In this document: in pieces, positions 1-11,505 of the stretch | Numbering within the stretch: the first letter of the stretch is position 1 | How the letters are laid out: the number at the start of each line of letters is the position of its first letter | Assembly (NCBI GenBank): GCA_021030905.1 | Contig: JAGFMI010000005.1 | Span: forward strand, 620,001 to 684,000 | DNA length: 64,000 bases | From: Pyrenula massariospora | Taxonomy: Eukaryota > Ascomycota > Eurotiomycetes > Pyrenulales > Pyrenulaceae | Direction of reading: 5' to 3' | Translations under genes and position numbers: made by a program | Notes under the pieces: generated by a model | Database searches by the model: none | Told to the model about the DNA's origin: nothing | What the model saw: the letters and a program-made list of their open reading frames with translations, nothing else

Positions 1-1634
1 CATCCTTCTTATGCTTCGCCATCATCGTACGGACATACACATATATCCCCAGACTATCAAGTCATGAACATTAATACACCCACGCCGGCCCCAGATGGAT
101 CTACTACATCATCTGCGCCTACACCGCAATCCGGTGAGAAGAGGCAAAAACGTAACCTCGACGTCATCCCTGGTTTTGCTTATTATGCTGTTGCTGCCGG
201 TATGCTCGGTGAGCATAGTTGTGAAAATCGAATCGCGGAGGCGCAAGCCTTCCTGCTGGCTGGTCTTTACGCTGGACAATTAGCATGCGTGGCTGCAAGT
301 CACAAATGGATAAGTTCTGCTGGCTCGATCGTGCAAATTCTGTTGAAATCGTACGTGGTATTGTTTTTCTTTTTTTTCTGTTTCTTCTTTGGTCATTCAA
401 AGGCAACGAGCGCTGATTCCTGTAGGCGCATCCTGGAAAATGACCTTCCAGCCGATGCTAAGTCAGAGGTCAGAAATCAGGCAGAGGCTTTACGGCTATG
501 CTTCTGGACGTGTCTACAACTGGAAAGGTGAGCTGAGCTCGGTTTTGTTTATAATCATCCTGACTTTGGAAGCGACATTCTTGCAGAGATCGATCTACCC
601 CCAAGTGGAATCTCTCGTCACGAAGACTACATGTCCTCCTGTGGTTGGCGTAGACCTAGTCGGTATGTTGAAGAAGACGAATTGGTTGGGAAAACCAACT
701 CCGAAGACCGCCCCGAGCAGTCCTCTGTTGACGACCAGGGCCTTATGATCTTCTATTCTACACAAATGCATCTCCGCAGAGTCCTCAACAGTGTTCATAA
801 ACTACTTTATAGTGGTAACGATAAAAATATTGGGGAAATCACCAAAGTTGTCGAAAATGTGGGGTCTAGTTTGTCGGATTGGCGAAGTCTCTTCACAAGC
901 CAGAAGTTTGGTTGGGACGACAGTGATATGCAAGCAGACGACTTGAACACCGCTCGCGTTCGAGCGAAATTCTACGGAGCTGCGTATGTTATTCACCGCC
1001 CAATTTTAAACTGGCTTCTTCACCAGAAATCAAAACACCCGGTACTACTAAAAGCTTCAACAGCAGAGTCTCCCGCGAGTTTCGCCAGCCCAGGCTCCCA
1101 TGATGCATCGCCCGGCTCGTCGAAGCCACATAGTGTGGATTTTGGATTAAGTCGGCCAAGCGAGGTGGCGCCGCCAGCCTCTCGTAAGTCAGTTGACGCA
1201 CCTGAATCATCCGAGATCTCTGCGGATCTGAAGAAGAGATTGAGGCGGCATTGTAAAACCTGCATCGAATCGGCAATCAACAGCACTGAAGTATTCGATC
1301 GTTTGATCAAGCAGCGATTGATCATCACCAACATTTTCGGGACCGCACATGCGTAAGTAATTGCATGAATCCTTCCAAAACGACATCTAACCCTCTGCCT
1401 AGTCAATTCGGCAATGTGCTCGTACTTGCGGTAACATGCCGGTCAGAGGATGCGTACCTCAGAAACTTGATCAAATGGGAACGGCTTGACAAGCTGCTCA
1501 CTCGAACCATTGATTTCTTGCGTCAGTGGGACGAAATCTCTCCCACACTGAAAATGGATGCCGACATCCTCCAATTTGTCCAAGAAAAGATTAGTCGGGA
1601 AAAATCACCAAAACCTCGTTTCCAAGCCTATTAA
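1..1634 (+). CDS. Fungal-specific transcription factor, C-terminal part (5' end outside window)
   Basis: The reading frame is open from base 1, so the gene begins left of the window and its DNA-binding domain is not visible. What remains is the middle and end of the 'fungal-specific transcription factor domain' found C-terminal to Zn2Cys6 clusters. The helical hallmark EALRLCFWTCLQLERS is followed by DILAEIDLPPSGI, a typical spacing for that family, and then an Arg/Ser/Pro-rich linker. I place introns at 351-425, 528-572 and 1353-1402; each keeps the frame and joins family-like sequence. The first intron is 75 bp, has no stop in frame and would add a very hydrophobic Phe-rich stretch if retained. 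The protein ends at TAA 1632-1634. Target genes cannot be guessed because the zinc cluster is missing here. The family call is confident and the exact exon ends moderately so. Confidence 0.85.
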
Positions 1635-2651
1635 AGATTGTGCGATTTTGTCAAAATTTCAACTCACGTCACACGCAACAGCTACGAGTCGCGATTAAGA
1701 GGATCGATGTACAAAAGCGACCTGGCCATACGTGTGGCAATATACCCTGTGCTCACCAGCCCTTGGTGAACACAACCGTTTTATGCATTGGAGTGGCTGA
1801 TCTGTTATTACTGAGCGACTACAACGATCCTTCCTTCATGTACACTTGATAATCGACGGCCGTACTGACATTCTGCATAATCTCCGGTGGTTTATTATTG
1901 ATACCCCACGTGGGACGGCCATTTGCTCTCCGTTTCTTTGAAAAACATCTAGTGGTGGCAGGTCCAATCTACGTTGTTCTGGGTTTTGGAGTCTGGCTTT
2001 TTGGGTGGACAACATCGTGCCTTTTCTTGGATATTTTGCAACGCATTCATACCCCTTGCTCGAGTTATTGCAGCGGAGCGGCGGGCGGTTCTTGTCTGTG
2101 CATTTCTCTGCGAATTCCAACCTCTAGCTAGGTACATACCACGGGCGGCTTCATCGGCCAATGCTGTTTTTCTATCCTTCTCGACGCTAAAAGAACATAC
2201 GTCTTCGTAGATAGAATGATTTAGCCCTCGTAAACAGGATTTCTGTAAAGCCTGGAATTGAAAACGACAGGGAGCTGCATAAGGTATTGATCCCCATGGA
2301 GCCTTACATCTCCGCATTTGCTATCGTGCAAGGCTGATCTGGAACCTCGGTTCAGCGAGCACCCACGTTGAGACGGTATGGTCAATGAGGCACGTCAACG
2401 GCAGATCCTCAGCGACGATGGCTTGCTTGGATCTAGGATACAGTTATTGGTGAGGGGATCACTGCTGTCACGTCGCGTCGTGTTTCGTTGCTTCTCTTGC
2501 TAATTTTCGCCCGCCTCACGTTTGCTGTTCATGCTTTTTCAAGTGTTCTTGTAATCGTTAACCTCTGTCGCAAGCACTTGCGATCTAGCCTTAGGCTACA
2601 TCAATTGAGATACCGGTAATACAATTGTTGACTAACTCCGGCCATTGTGCC
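1635..2651. other. Intergenic region between the transcription factor and the SDR gene
   Basis: About 1 kb without a supportable gene. Open frames on both strands here overlap each other, lack splice signals or family motifs, and look like chance. It should hold the 3' UTR of the transcription factor gene and the promoter of the dehydrogenase. Confidence 0.5.
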
Positions 2652-3817
2652 ATGGCCCAGAAAAGGTGGTGGCCAAGAGAAGGTATTGTCAATAACAGGA
2701 TTCAGCGCTTGCTGTCGATGAATGAACGACTAACATATCCTCAGGCTTCGTCGCCGATGCTGTTGGCCCCTACATCAAAGCTACGATACTCAATCCTACC
2801 TTGACTTTACCTCTATTCCTGCTAGCTCACTACACAGCCAAAGGCAAGGCAATCAGTGACCAACATCCAACAGCCCTGTCTCGCCTCCGTTTGCTTCTTT
2901 ACTTTGGCATCTTCCGCGTCGTGAACGCCTATCTTTCCCGGCGAGCACTCAACAACAATGTCTCGGACAACTACCGCTGGGCCAGCGAGCTCGTCCTGGT
3001 CACCGGCGGCTCCGACGGAATCGGCAAGCAGGTAACCCTCCTCCTCGCCCAGCGCAACATCCGCGTCGCGGTCGTCGACGTGCAGCCTCTCACCTACGAC
3101 GCCCCCCGCAACGTGACCTACCACCACTGCGACATCACCTCGCGCAGCGCCGTCTCCGCGACGGCCAACGCGATCCGCTCGGCCCACGGCCGGCCCCCGA
3201 CGGTGCTGATCAACAACGCCGGCGTCGCGCGGGGCAAGACCATCCTGGCCGCCAGCGAGGGCGACGTGCGCCTGACCTTCGACGTCAACGCGCTCTCGCA
3301 CTACTGGCTCGCGCAGGAACTCGTGCCCGAGATGGTCCGGCGCAACCACGGCATGGTCGTCACCATCGCCAGTCTCGCCGCGTATGTCACGTCTGCGAAC
3401 CTGGTCGACTATGCCTCTTCGAAAGCGGCGGCCATGGCGTTCCATGAGGGTTTGACCACCGAGCTCGTGACCCGGTACAAGGCGCCGAGGGTGCGGACTG
3501 TCTTGGTTACCCAGGGCTATACGAAGACGCCGCTCTTTCAGGGGTGGAACCAGAAGAGCAATTTTATGAACCCGCAACTGGAGATAGCGACGGTGGCGGA
3601 GGGGATCGTGGATGCGGTGCTGAAGGGGGAGAGCGGACACGTGATTCTGCCGGGGAGCTTGAGCTTCCTGGTCCCGATGTTGAGGGCCATGCCATACTGG
3701 TACAGCAAGAAGGTCCGGAATGATTCGGAGAGGTTTATGAGCGGTGGGTGGAAGGGGAGGCAGGTTATTGACCCGGAGGAGAAGTACGGGTCAAAGAGCG
3801 CGGCCGCGGAAGAGTAG
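2652..3817 (+). CDS. Membrane-anchored short-chain dehydrogenase/reductase (SDR16C / 17beta-HSD11-like)
   Basis: A two-exon gene (2652-2682, 2745-3817; 62 bp intron with an ACTAAC branch point) encoding about 367 residues. The classical SDR signature is complete: TGGSDGIG at about residues 97-104 for the NAD(P) cofactor, NNAG at 167-170, and the catalytic triad Ser220, Tyr233 and Lys237 (YASSK). Two hydrophobic stretches near residues 24-39 and 58-73 precede the Rossmann fold. This layout is typical of the SDR16C / 17-beta-HSD11/13 and RDH10 group, which reduce or oxidise lipophilic alcohols on ER or lipid-droplet membranes. The substrate here is unknown. GC at third codon positions is very high from about 2990 to 3400 and falls toward the 3' end. 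The start is chosen because the short first exon gives a basic N-terminus followed by the membrane segment. A steroid, sphingoid-base or retinoid-like substrate is possible; 3-ketosphinganine reductase is less likely. Confidence 0.88.
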
Positions 3818-5387
3818 ATGTGAATTTCTCCAGCATTCCATTCTTGATTTATCACAAAATATTGAACTTTCTAGTGCGGCTGTTTCGATGCTAATAGGAG
3901 ATTGATCCTGGACACTATATCTGACTAATTTGCTTCACGAACTTATCTTTTGGCTACTTTGAATGCAAGTTTTGTCACGGCGGCAACGGGGAATGGTGCC
4001 CAGAGAAGAGGGATCAATCAAGCAAGCGCTAATATAGTCGAGGGTAGTACGTTCTCACGAATGTAGGGGGACCATCAGTCCATAGGGTTATGTTGCGAGT
4101 AGCGATTAGAATTAGGAAGTAGTCTTAACAGGCCGTGATTGACTCCCCAAAGGTGTCTGGATCGTCGGGAAATGCTGCAGTCCCGAAGATGACAAACAAT
4201 AGTTTCTGCCATTCCCTGCAGGTAAAACTTTTACTAATGTGGGTGTATATCGAAGAAACATGGTATTGACCATGACGACCCTGAAAGTACTACACGCAGT
4301 CATCATCGCATCCTCCAATCCTTCGGAAATGTTGCTCGATTTTGGAGCCATACGTCAATTCTCTTCCTTCTAGTTTCATTAATGTATATGAACTGACTGT
4401 TCTTAACCTGCGCCTGCAATTTGAGGAAGGTTGGTGGGCTATACCCTGTTCCCTAATCTAGAATTAGTGTTTCTCAATCTGCAGGCACAGCTCTCAACGA
4501 GCTCCTCCCATGCACACTAATTGCTCTGGGATAATTCGAGGCCTTAAGCTTGGAACCTTGCTTGTTGCGGATCGTTTCGAATCTTGAACAATATCGTGAT
4601 CTTTTAGTGGCTTTAAGGGAATACGACAAGCTCCGACGAGGTGGATGGCAAAATCGTCAGTATCACAACCCTTATTGCTATTGGAAGCCTGCGTCAGATT
4701 TGCACAAGGTCCCTCTGCTCGAAGTTAACTTCCTGTTGCCGCTGTTGCCTGAAAAGGCTGTCCTTGGACCTCTGGGAAATTAGTTGAGCGGAAAGCGTCA
4801 AAAGTGAGGGTGGATCGACCGTTATTGGTTCGAGAGTAATGATAGACGGACTTGAGTGGAGGATGCCTCCTGCGACAATGAGGACGCGAAGGCGATAAGA
4901 TCTCAAGAACCTCAAGGTCTTAGGGAGCGGTACAGATGTAGAGAACGATTTGCGCTGGTGGTTTGGATTCGGAAATCTAGAATGTAGAGGTCAAGAGAAA
5001 GTTTGTGATTTCTCTTGAAGTATCTTCTGACAACATCCCACATGGCGCATGGATCATTGCCATTGCCATCGTCTTGGTCTGGACGGCCTCAATCATCATT
5101 GTTATCAGATGGACAGCCCGAGTCTTCCGGTCCTTTGAAGTGGCCACTAGAAATTGTCTCTTCATGTTATTTTCTGCGGCTTTGCTCTTCATACTCGTCA
5201 TGTATTGACTGGAATAGTGTAATTCCCACTAGACACCTTGTTTTGTGCTTCATTTGAGCTTTAGCGCCGGCTGGACTGCATAACCTGAGCCTTGAGGACA
5301 TGGAATTGGTATTTATGTCTTCACGATCTCTGCAGTCGCAGGACAGCATTGAATCCAGTTGAAGGCTCCATCTAGGCATAAAGCGAA
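3818..5387. other. Convergent intergenic region
   Basis: About 1.6 kb between the 3' ends of the SDR gene (+) and the helicase gene (-). Apart from the candidate exon at 4981-5208, I see only short chance frames. No repeat or transposon feature is evident. Confidence 0.4.
4981..5208 (+). other. Candidate 3' exon of a small membrane protein
   Basis: After a possible acceptor (CTAG at 4977-4980) a frame runs to TGA at 5206-5208. It reads as a charged lead, then a hydrophobic stretch starting GAWIIAIAIVLVW, a basic loop, and a second hydrophobic stretch ending FILVMY. Codons are often C-ending, as in real genes nearby. There is no in-frame ATG, so an upstream exon in 4500-4950 would be needed, and none is convincing. 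It may be a small two-TM protein or a chance frame. Confidence 0.2.
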
Positions 5388-8300
5388 TCAACCCCTTATT
5401 CCTTTCTTCTTGTCCTTTGCAGTCGCCCAATCTTCCATCAGTCGCTGCCACATCTCTGCCCATTTCTGCATGCTTTCAGACAGCGACTTCTTAGGGAACT
5501 GCATCGCGTGCGTAACTAAGGCTTGGATCTTAGTCCTGAGAACTTTCAATGCAATCATCGTCTTTAGATTCTTGACAGCGAAACGGACGCGGTTGTTATC
5601 GATTGTTATGACACCTGCAAAGAGCTATTTTCCTATCAGCTTCTGTACTACGTGTTCTTCATGGCATCTGATAAAGGAATAGCTTGGAGTAGTAGAGAAC
5701 TGCAAACCTTGAACTCCGCATCTCCTAGGAAGAGTACAATCGCTAGATCTTCCAGCGGACTAACATCGTGAACAAGCACTTTCCTGCTTTTTGCCTGCGT
5801 AGTTTGGTAGAACGAGAGCCATCTTGGCATTTGATCTGGAGCTGCACCCCATAGAACCGATACTGGAGCGATGCTGACGGTCTGATTTGTGGCGATATTG
5901 CGCCAGCCTTTACCTTCGCGACTTAGTAGTTTCGGGTAAAATGCTGATGCTACGGTCGAGAGTATGGCTATATCGTTTTCCGAATTGGTATTATAGCGTG
6001 TAGGGACGTCAAAGAAATGACGATTGCGACTGGATGTAATGCGGGCTCTAAGTTTGGAAATGATCAGTCATAGGACAAATGTTTCCTAGCAGGGGGAACC
6101 ACCGTCGAAGAGAGGTCATTTCTGGCTCGTCTAATCGTAGCATGCCTGCTTCGACGAGAGACACTAGGAGTTGTGTCTTTTGATCTTCGATCAGAGAGAG
6201 GACTTGACCATTGAGATAGTTTTTGCGGAGGAACTCTTGAACTTTACCAATGACCGTGGTACGGCGCCAGGCAGAGTATACGTTCCAAAGGAGCAGGAGA
6301 TCAGATCCGCCTACTAGAGTTAACATTGAATCTTCCGACACAGATATTTCCTCACCTCTCGCAAATACATGCCTAGCATTGTCTGCCGCAGCTTTGAATC
6401 GATCGGAGCTAAGAAATGGGGATTTTGAAGTCATAATTGAAGCGATACTGACGGCACTATCCAGACATCTGAATCCGATGCCTAACATGATTAGCTTGCC
6501 CAGCCAAATATCGAGAGGAAGGCGTGCAAGCTGTCTGCCAAGTGAAGTAAGTTCCTCCACAGATGTGAGAGCTTTAATCTCTTTAAGAGCGGTAATGGCT
6601 CGATGAACGGTCTTGGATGGTGGAGCGTCCAAAGCCTGGGATAATGTCTCCTCTATGTCACCGAGATTGTAAAGTTTGACACGTAAGACTGGCTCCTGCA
6701 GAGATAGGCGAAGCATTTCAGGGGTGGTTTGCTCTGACATTAATCTATCATGGCGATCTCTAGTGTAAAGTTTGATGCATAGCCCGGCCTGAACTCGAGC
6801 TGCTCGTCCTTGACGTTGACGAGACGAGGCCCTCGAAATGAAAGACTCTGTCAATTTGCTCATCTGCCGTCGCTCATCAAACCTCATAATCTTCTCCTTC
6901 CCTGTGTCAATGACGGTGGTAATGTCAGGAATCGTAATACCAGTCTCGGCGATATTCGTCGATAGCACAATCTTTCTTATGCCTTGTCCTGGGATTAAAA
7001 ACGCCTGCTCTTGTTCTTGACCAGAAATTGAAGAATGTAAGATATGGATCTCCCAGCCCAGATCAAAGTGGGAGCTTGCGCTGAAGTTATTGTACATTCT
7101 CCTTATCTCAGCGATTCCTGGAAGGAAAACAAGGAAGGCTCGGCTGTAAATCTGCAGGGAGCTGTCATTCGCAATGAATAGCACGGTATTCAGTATCAAA
7201 TCGTAGTCAATCCGATACTCATCAAATTTTGAGACAACATCGCGGGTGCGATTGCTGTACTTTTGTTGAAAAGCTTTGACATCACTCTTTGCTGCTTCAC
7301 TATCTGACTCAAGACTATCAACCTCTTCGTCCACTTCTGTGGTGTGTTTCGACTGATTTGGTGTGTAGTGACTCATCTCGATGACATCTTCAAGATACTT
7401 CACTTCAACCGGGAAAGTCCGTCCTGGAACATTTACCGTTGGGACTCTCACTCTACCTGAATCGCTAAAGTATTCAGCGAATTTTTCAGCGTCGACGGTA
7501 GCAGACATGAGTATTACCCGTATATTGGGTCGATCTTTGAGGAGTTTTCGAAGGACGATTAGTAGAAAGTCTGTGTCTATGGCTCGTTCGTGGACTTCGT
7601 CTATGATGAGGTATTTAAGGTCATGAAATGCATCTTCGTGCTCTAACATCCGCATGACGACACCAGTGGTCCTGCAAAGATTTTAGTCATTTATTGCCAG
7701 ATACGGTCGGGACTTACGCAAAAGTTATTCGCGTGGTTGAGCTCAGCTTGCTCTCCAATCTAATAGCATAACCCACCAGCGAATTCATCGTCCCAACATC
7801 GTTTTTCTTTTCGCCCAATTCTTCGCTAACACGCCTGGCTAAGGAAATGGCGGATATTCGCCGCGGTTCGGTAACAAGAATCTTACAATCCCTTCCGGAT
7901 GACAGCTCATGCTCCAGTAAGTAGCTTGGGACCTGGGTAGATTTGCCACTCCCGGTTTCACCACACACAATGAGGCAGCGAGAAGGTGAGGCCGCCAGCT
8001 CATCCACGATCTGTTTCCGCGCGTTATAGATAGGCAAGCTTTTACGAGACCTGAGGATTTCACGAAAAGCTGATGACGAAGTCTTCTTTTGCCAGAGAAG
8101 CTCCCAGTCATGATGGTGAGAAGTCGGTTGAACAATGTCCTTTCGGGAGTGAGCGCATCTATTAGTGTCACGGATTACAAGATTCTTTGCTGAGGGCGAT
8201 CGCTCTGGAAGTGGCTGTCGACGTATCATTTCTTGGATTGATCTTAATGTTCGCATGTCCTCAGCGTCAGTCTCTGCTTGTTTCTTCGCAGACAAATCAT

Positions 8301-10063
8301 CCCACACCTGACGCCAGACTGTTGGTAGCCGTAGATAAGGTCGCTCGCTCTTGCTTGACGCGGAAAAGATGACCCAAAGAGCGACGGTGGAAATATACGC
8401 TTCAGATTGTGAGTTGGTCGGTGTTGCAAGTGTATCCATTGATAGCTCAACTTCCCTCGCACTTGCCAAAAATGTGACGTGTGGTGGATGGTATGTGGAT
8501 AATTCTTCCTGATCTCTCGAGAATTGCACTCGGATCCTATGCTTGCTAGAATGGGAATTAGACGATATGAGCTGGCAGTAGAGCCTATAACTTGAATCCC
8601 TAGCCCCAATGAGTAAGTCGTCGAGCTACAGCTGCCGAGATGCCTTTTACCTGGATTTACAAGCTTCCTCCAAAATCCTCCTTGGACTGCCTGTCCACTT
8701 CCCAAAATCATGCAGGAAGGTGATCGGCTCGTCCTCTATCTGTCCATTTTGTGGTTCCATCGACGCCCCATATCCTTCCGCATCCTCGAAAATGGATCCA
8801 AACATTTCTTCTTCTTCTTGTTCTCCTTCTTTATGATCCATACTACCTGAGAATATCGGATGGACGTTGGAGCTCTGCGAAGTAAAAGGATTTTCCCGGC
8901 GTTGCAAGCGTTTCTCTGAGGTTTTTGAGATCGAAATAGTCTTGCGTAGTTCGATTTCTTGCAATTTCCACAGCCTGACTGCTTCGTCACGATCGAAAAG
9001 CACGTCGCGTTCAATTTTCGATATTTTGGACTGTAGACGCCTTTGTGAAAGGATGCGCGACTCATCGATTTCCGGCCAGTTTTGCTCCAAATGAAAGAGT
9101 TTGGACTTGGTGTCCAAGTAGCGCTCCGTCAGCTGATCTGGGTCGAAATCATCCCCAGAATCCTCGGAAAGATATCCTACAAGCTTCTCCGCGTGAACAG
9201 CTTGGGGGCTGCCCGATCGAAATGGCGGCTTTGTGTGATCACTTGACGGCTTTTGCTCTGGGATAGATAAGCATATACACAAATGCATGAAATTAATGAA
9301 CGGGAATGGGTTTCGTCCTCTCACCCGGGCTTCCATTTGGTTCTGCAGTAATTGTTTCTGTGTTAATCTGAACGGGTCTACGATCATAATCTGGCATTGT
9401 CGGTTCACCTAATTGTAGAGCAAGCCGATAGAGATATTCGTCGATACCAAAGGAATGGTCTTTTGCGTCAATCTTGGGGCTTGATTTTGAAACGTACTGG
9501 AGTACGTCGATATTACAGGGAAGATCTAGTTCATCAATCGTTTTCTGTAGCGTAAACATGTACATCACCTGGTCTATCTCTGACACCGACCCCGTCTCTG
9601 ATCCCGAAGAATGCACTGCCGAGCTCGAGTATTCACATCGGGCAAGATCTATGATTTCGTTCAGAATGGTAGATTCCAATAATGAGGTATCTAGATATGC
9701 CGCTTGTGGTCGAAGTATACGGCGATCCGTTTGCAATCTTGCAGCGGTCCTATGAGCATCTTTCTTCGCTCTCGAGCCCATGTTTTCCAAAGCGGATTGA
9801 AGCTCAGCTCGCTCTAGATGTTCCTCCAATTGCGCAGGAGTCATATTCTGCGTTGCGGATGTGTCGCCGGCCTGTTTGGCAACACCCTCAGCGATACTTT
9901 CAGCCTGCGAAGCACTGGAATCATGGCCATCAATTGGAACATTACTGGCACCGGGACCTGTTTCCTGGGACGGGTTTGCCTTGCTCTTGGACGGGAGAGA
10001 AATTGTAGCAACGCCTCTGGCTGGATTAAATGCTGGCTTCTTTTTTTTCTTGTTTGGAGCCAT
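5388..10063 (-). CDS. DEAH-box ATP-dependent RNA helicase, DHX29/YLR419W-like
   Basis: A large multi-exon minus-strand gene. Exons are placed at 9325-10063, 8651-9257, 7718-8584, 6103-7671, 5708-6047 and 5388-5624, giving about 1,452 residues. A further 45 bp stop-free intron (6311-6355, GTGAGG..GTAG with a TTAAC branch) probably interrupts the fourth exon, since removing it restores the family sequence before SDLLLLWN. Motifs in order: Walker A GETGSGKST (about residue 660), motif II DEVH, motif III SAT, the LPG segment LVFLPGIAEIRR, and motif VI QRQGRAAR, then the HA2 region. The C-terminal OB-fold tail carries SVLWGAAPD and DAEFK. The N-terminus has a lysine-rich start (MAPNKKKKK) and a long charged linker, as in the DHX29/DHX57 group that remodels RNA in translation or ribosome-linked steps. 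That exact role is inferred from the family. It starts 427 bp from the divergent BRCT gene. Confidence 0.9.
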
Positions 10064-10490
10064 TGTGGGGTAAGCACAGCAGCAAGAACTTCAAAATTCG
10101 AAAATGGTCATAAAGGATAAAGAGTTAAAACCATTATATATATAGCACACTTGAATGGTTTTTCGAGGCGGACTTTACAGGCGGTAGACTTTTTTAGGTC
10201 GCAGTCATCGGTACCTGGTCGCCAAACCTTCCTTCTTTTTCATTTTCTAGTGCTTGATGGCGAATCGTGGCAAGGGCGCTAGTGACGCAAACATCCTGCA
10301 TGATCACATGACATCAAAACACTCGACACGGGACACCAAAAATGGGTTAAGTCATGACTTTTTTAAACTACATGCAGAGATTAATGCGCCATAAACCTTG
10401 ACTGAACGGCGCCGTACGTCTTCAGGAAAAGAACTGGGGATTGTCAAAGGTCCTCTAGCGCTCTACGCATTTCCCTCATTCATATGCGCA
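10064..10490. promoter_or_regulatory. Divergent promoter between helicase and BRCT genes
   Basis: The 427 bp between the two divergent start codons should serve both genes. It contains a TATATATATA run near 10135-10144 and A/T-rich stretches. No specific activator site is called. Confidence 0.5.
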
Positions 10491-11505
10491 ATGTCCAACC
10501 CTACTCCAGGTAACGGCGCAGGACCGCCTCCTTCCAAGTCACTTTTCGACCCATGGAACTCGTCAAGCACTGGCCATCAGCGAGCAGAAAATCGTCTCTC
10601 GGGCAGCACATCTTGGAGACAGTCCCGGAGCTACAAACTCTGTCACCAGTTTGGCGATGCTTCAGGCGAGGGCGGAGCTGGTCACAGGGCTGATCTGGTA
10701 GGAGCTGGAAGCGAAAACTTTGGAAAGAATGGCAGAAAGGAGAATGGAGGACGGGAGAAAGCGGCGCCTAGCCTTAGGGAACGTGGATGCTCAGACATCA
10801 AGGCTTCTTTTGCCGCCGCGAAGCGGAAACATGGTGAAGTCGTTGTGAATGATGAAAAAAGGCAGAGATTGTCGCTAGGAGAGGTAACACAAGACACCAA
10901 AGTTTCTGACGAGGTTATGATATCAGCCTGGCAACAAGATTCGCAAAGTCTTGAGTGCCGCAAATCGAAGCGCTTGTTCGCCGGGGTGAATATCTACGTG
11001 AACGGCTCAACTTTTCCAGTCGTGAGTGACCATAGACTCAAACAGCTACTCGTACAACACGGCGGCAATATCTCAATAGCTCTTGGAAGAAAAACCGTCA
11101 GCCACGTGATTGTAGGTGATCGTGGAGCATTAGCCGGCGGGAAAATGGAAAAAGAAATCAACCATTCTGGAAAGGGGTTGAAATACGTCTCGGCCCGCTG
11201 GTGAGTAGAGAGCTGCCACATCTATCGTAATCATTTGTCCATTTTGTCCATTTTATCCAAGCGTTCTTGCTTCATCGGCTCTGACAGATTGGAAAATTCA
11301 GTTTGGGAAGACTTATTATCAATGAGAATAATTTACTGATGGTAGCAGGGTTTTGGATAGCATCGAGGCTGGGAAGAGATTGCCAGAGGTGCAATACTCA
11401 CCACTCAAGCTCGCAGCTCAACGTCAGAAGAGCGTATTTGGAATGCGCAAGCCTGAGGCCACACCACAAGTCCCTTCGGCTGTAAAAGACAACGACAAGG
11501 GATAA
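10491..11505 (+). CDS. Small BRCT-domain protein
   Basis: Two exons (10491-11200 and 11349-11505; 148 bp intron) encode about 288 residues. The first half is Ser/Gly-rich and charged, with basic patches such as KRKHGE that could direct nuclear entry. The second half is a BRCT domain: LFAGVNIYVNGS, then LLVQHGGNI, VSHVIVGD and finally the diagnostic aromatic at KYVSARWVLDSIEAGK, with the Trp codon split by the intron. BRCT domains bind phosphopeptides or DNA ends in repair and checkpoint proteins. The order of motifs resembles the Rev1 BRCT, but no polymerase domain follows, so a Rev1 identity is not supported. The gene is divergent from the helicase. The start is the ATG at 10491; an upstream non-ATG extension of the frame is ignored. 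Function beyond 'probable DNA-damage or chromatin protein' is not known. Confidence 0.82.

Noticed and set aside
2822-3640. 272-codon open frame antisense to the SDR gene
   Set aside because: It exactly shadows the high-GC3 part of the dehydrogenase gene; Arg/Gly/Asp-rich composition without domain is expected from the complement of that codon bias.
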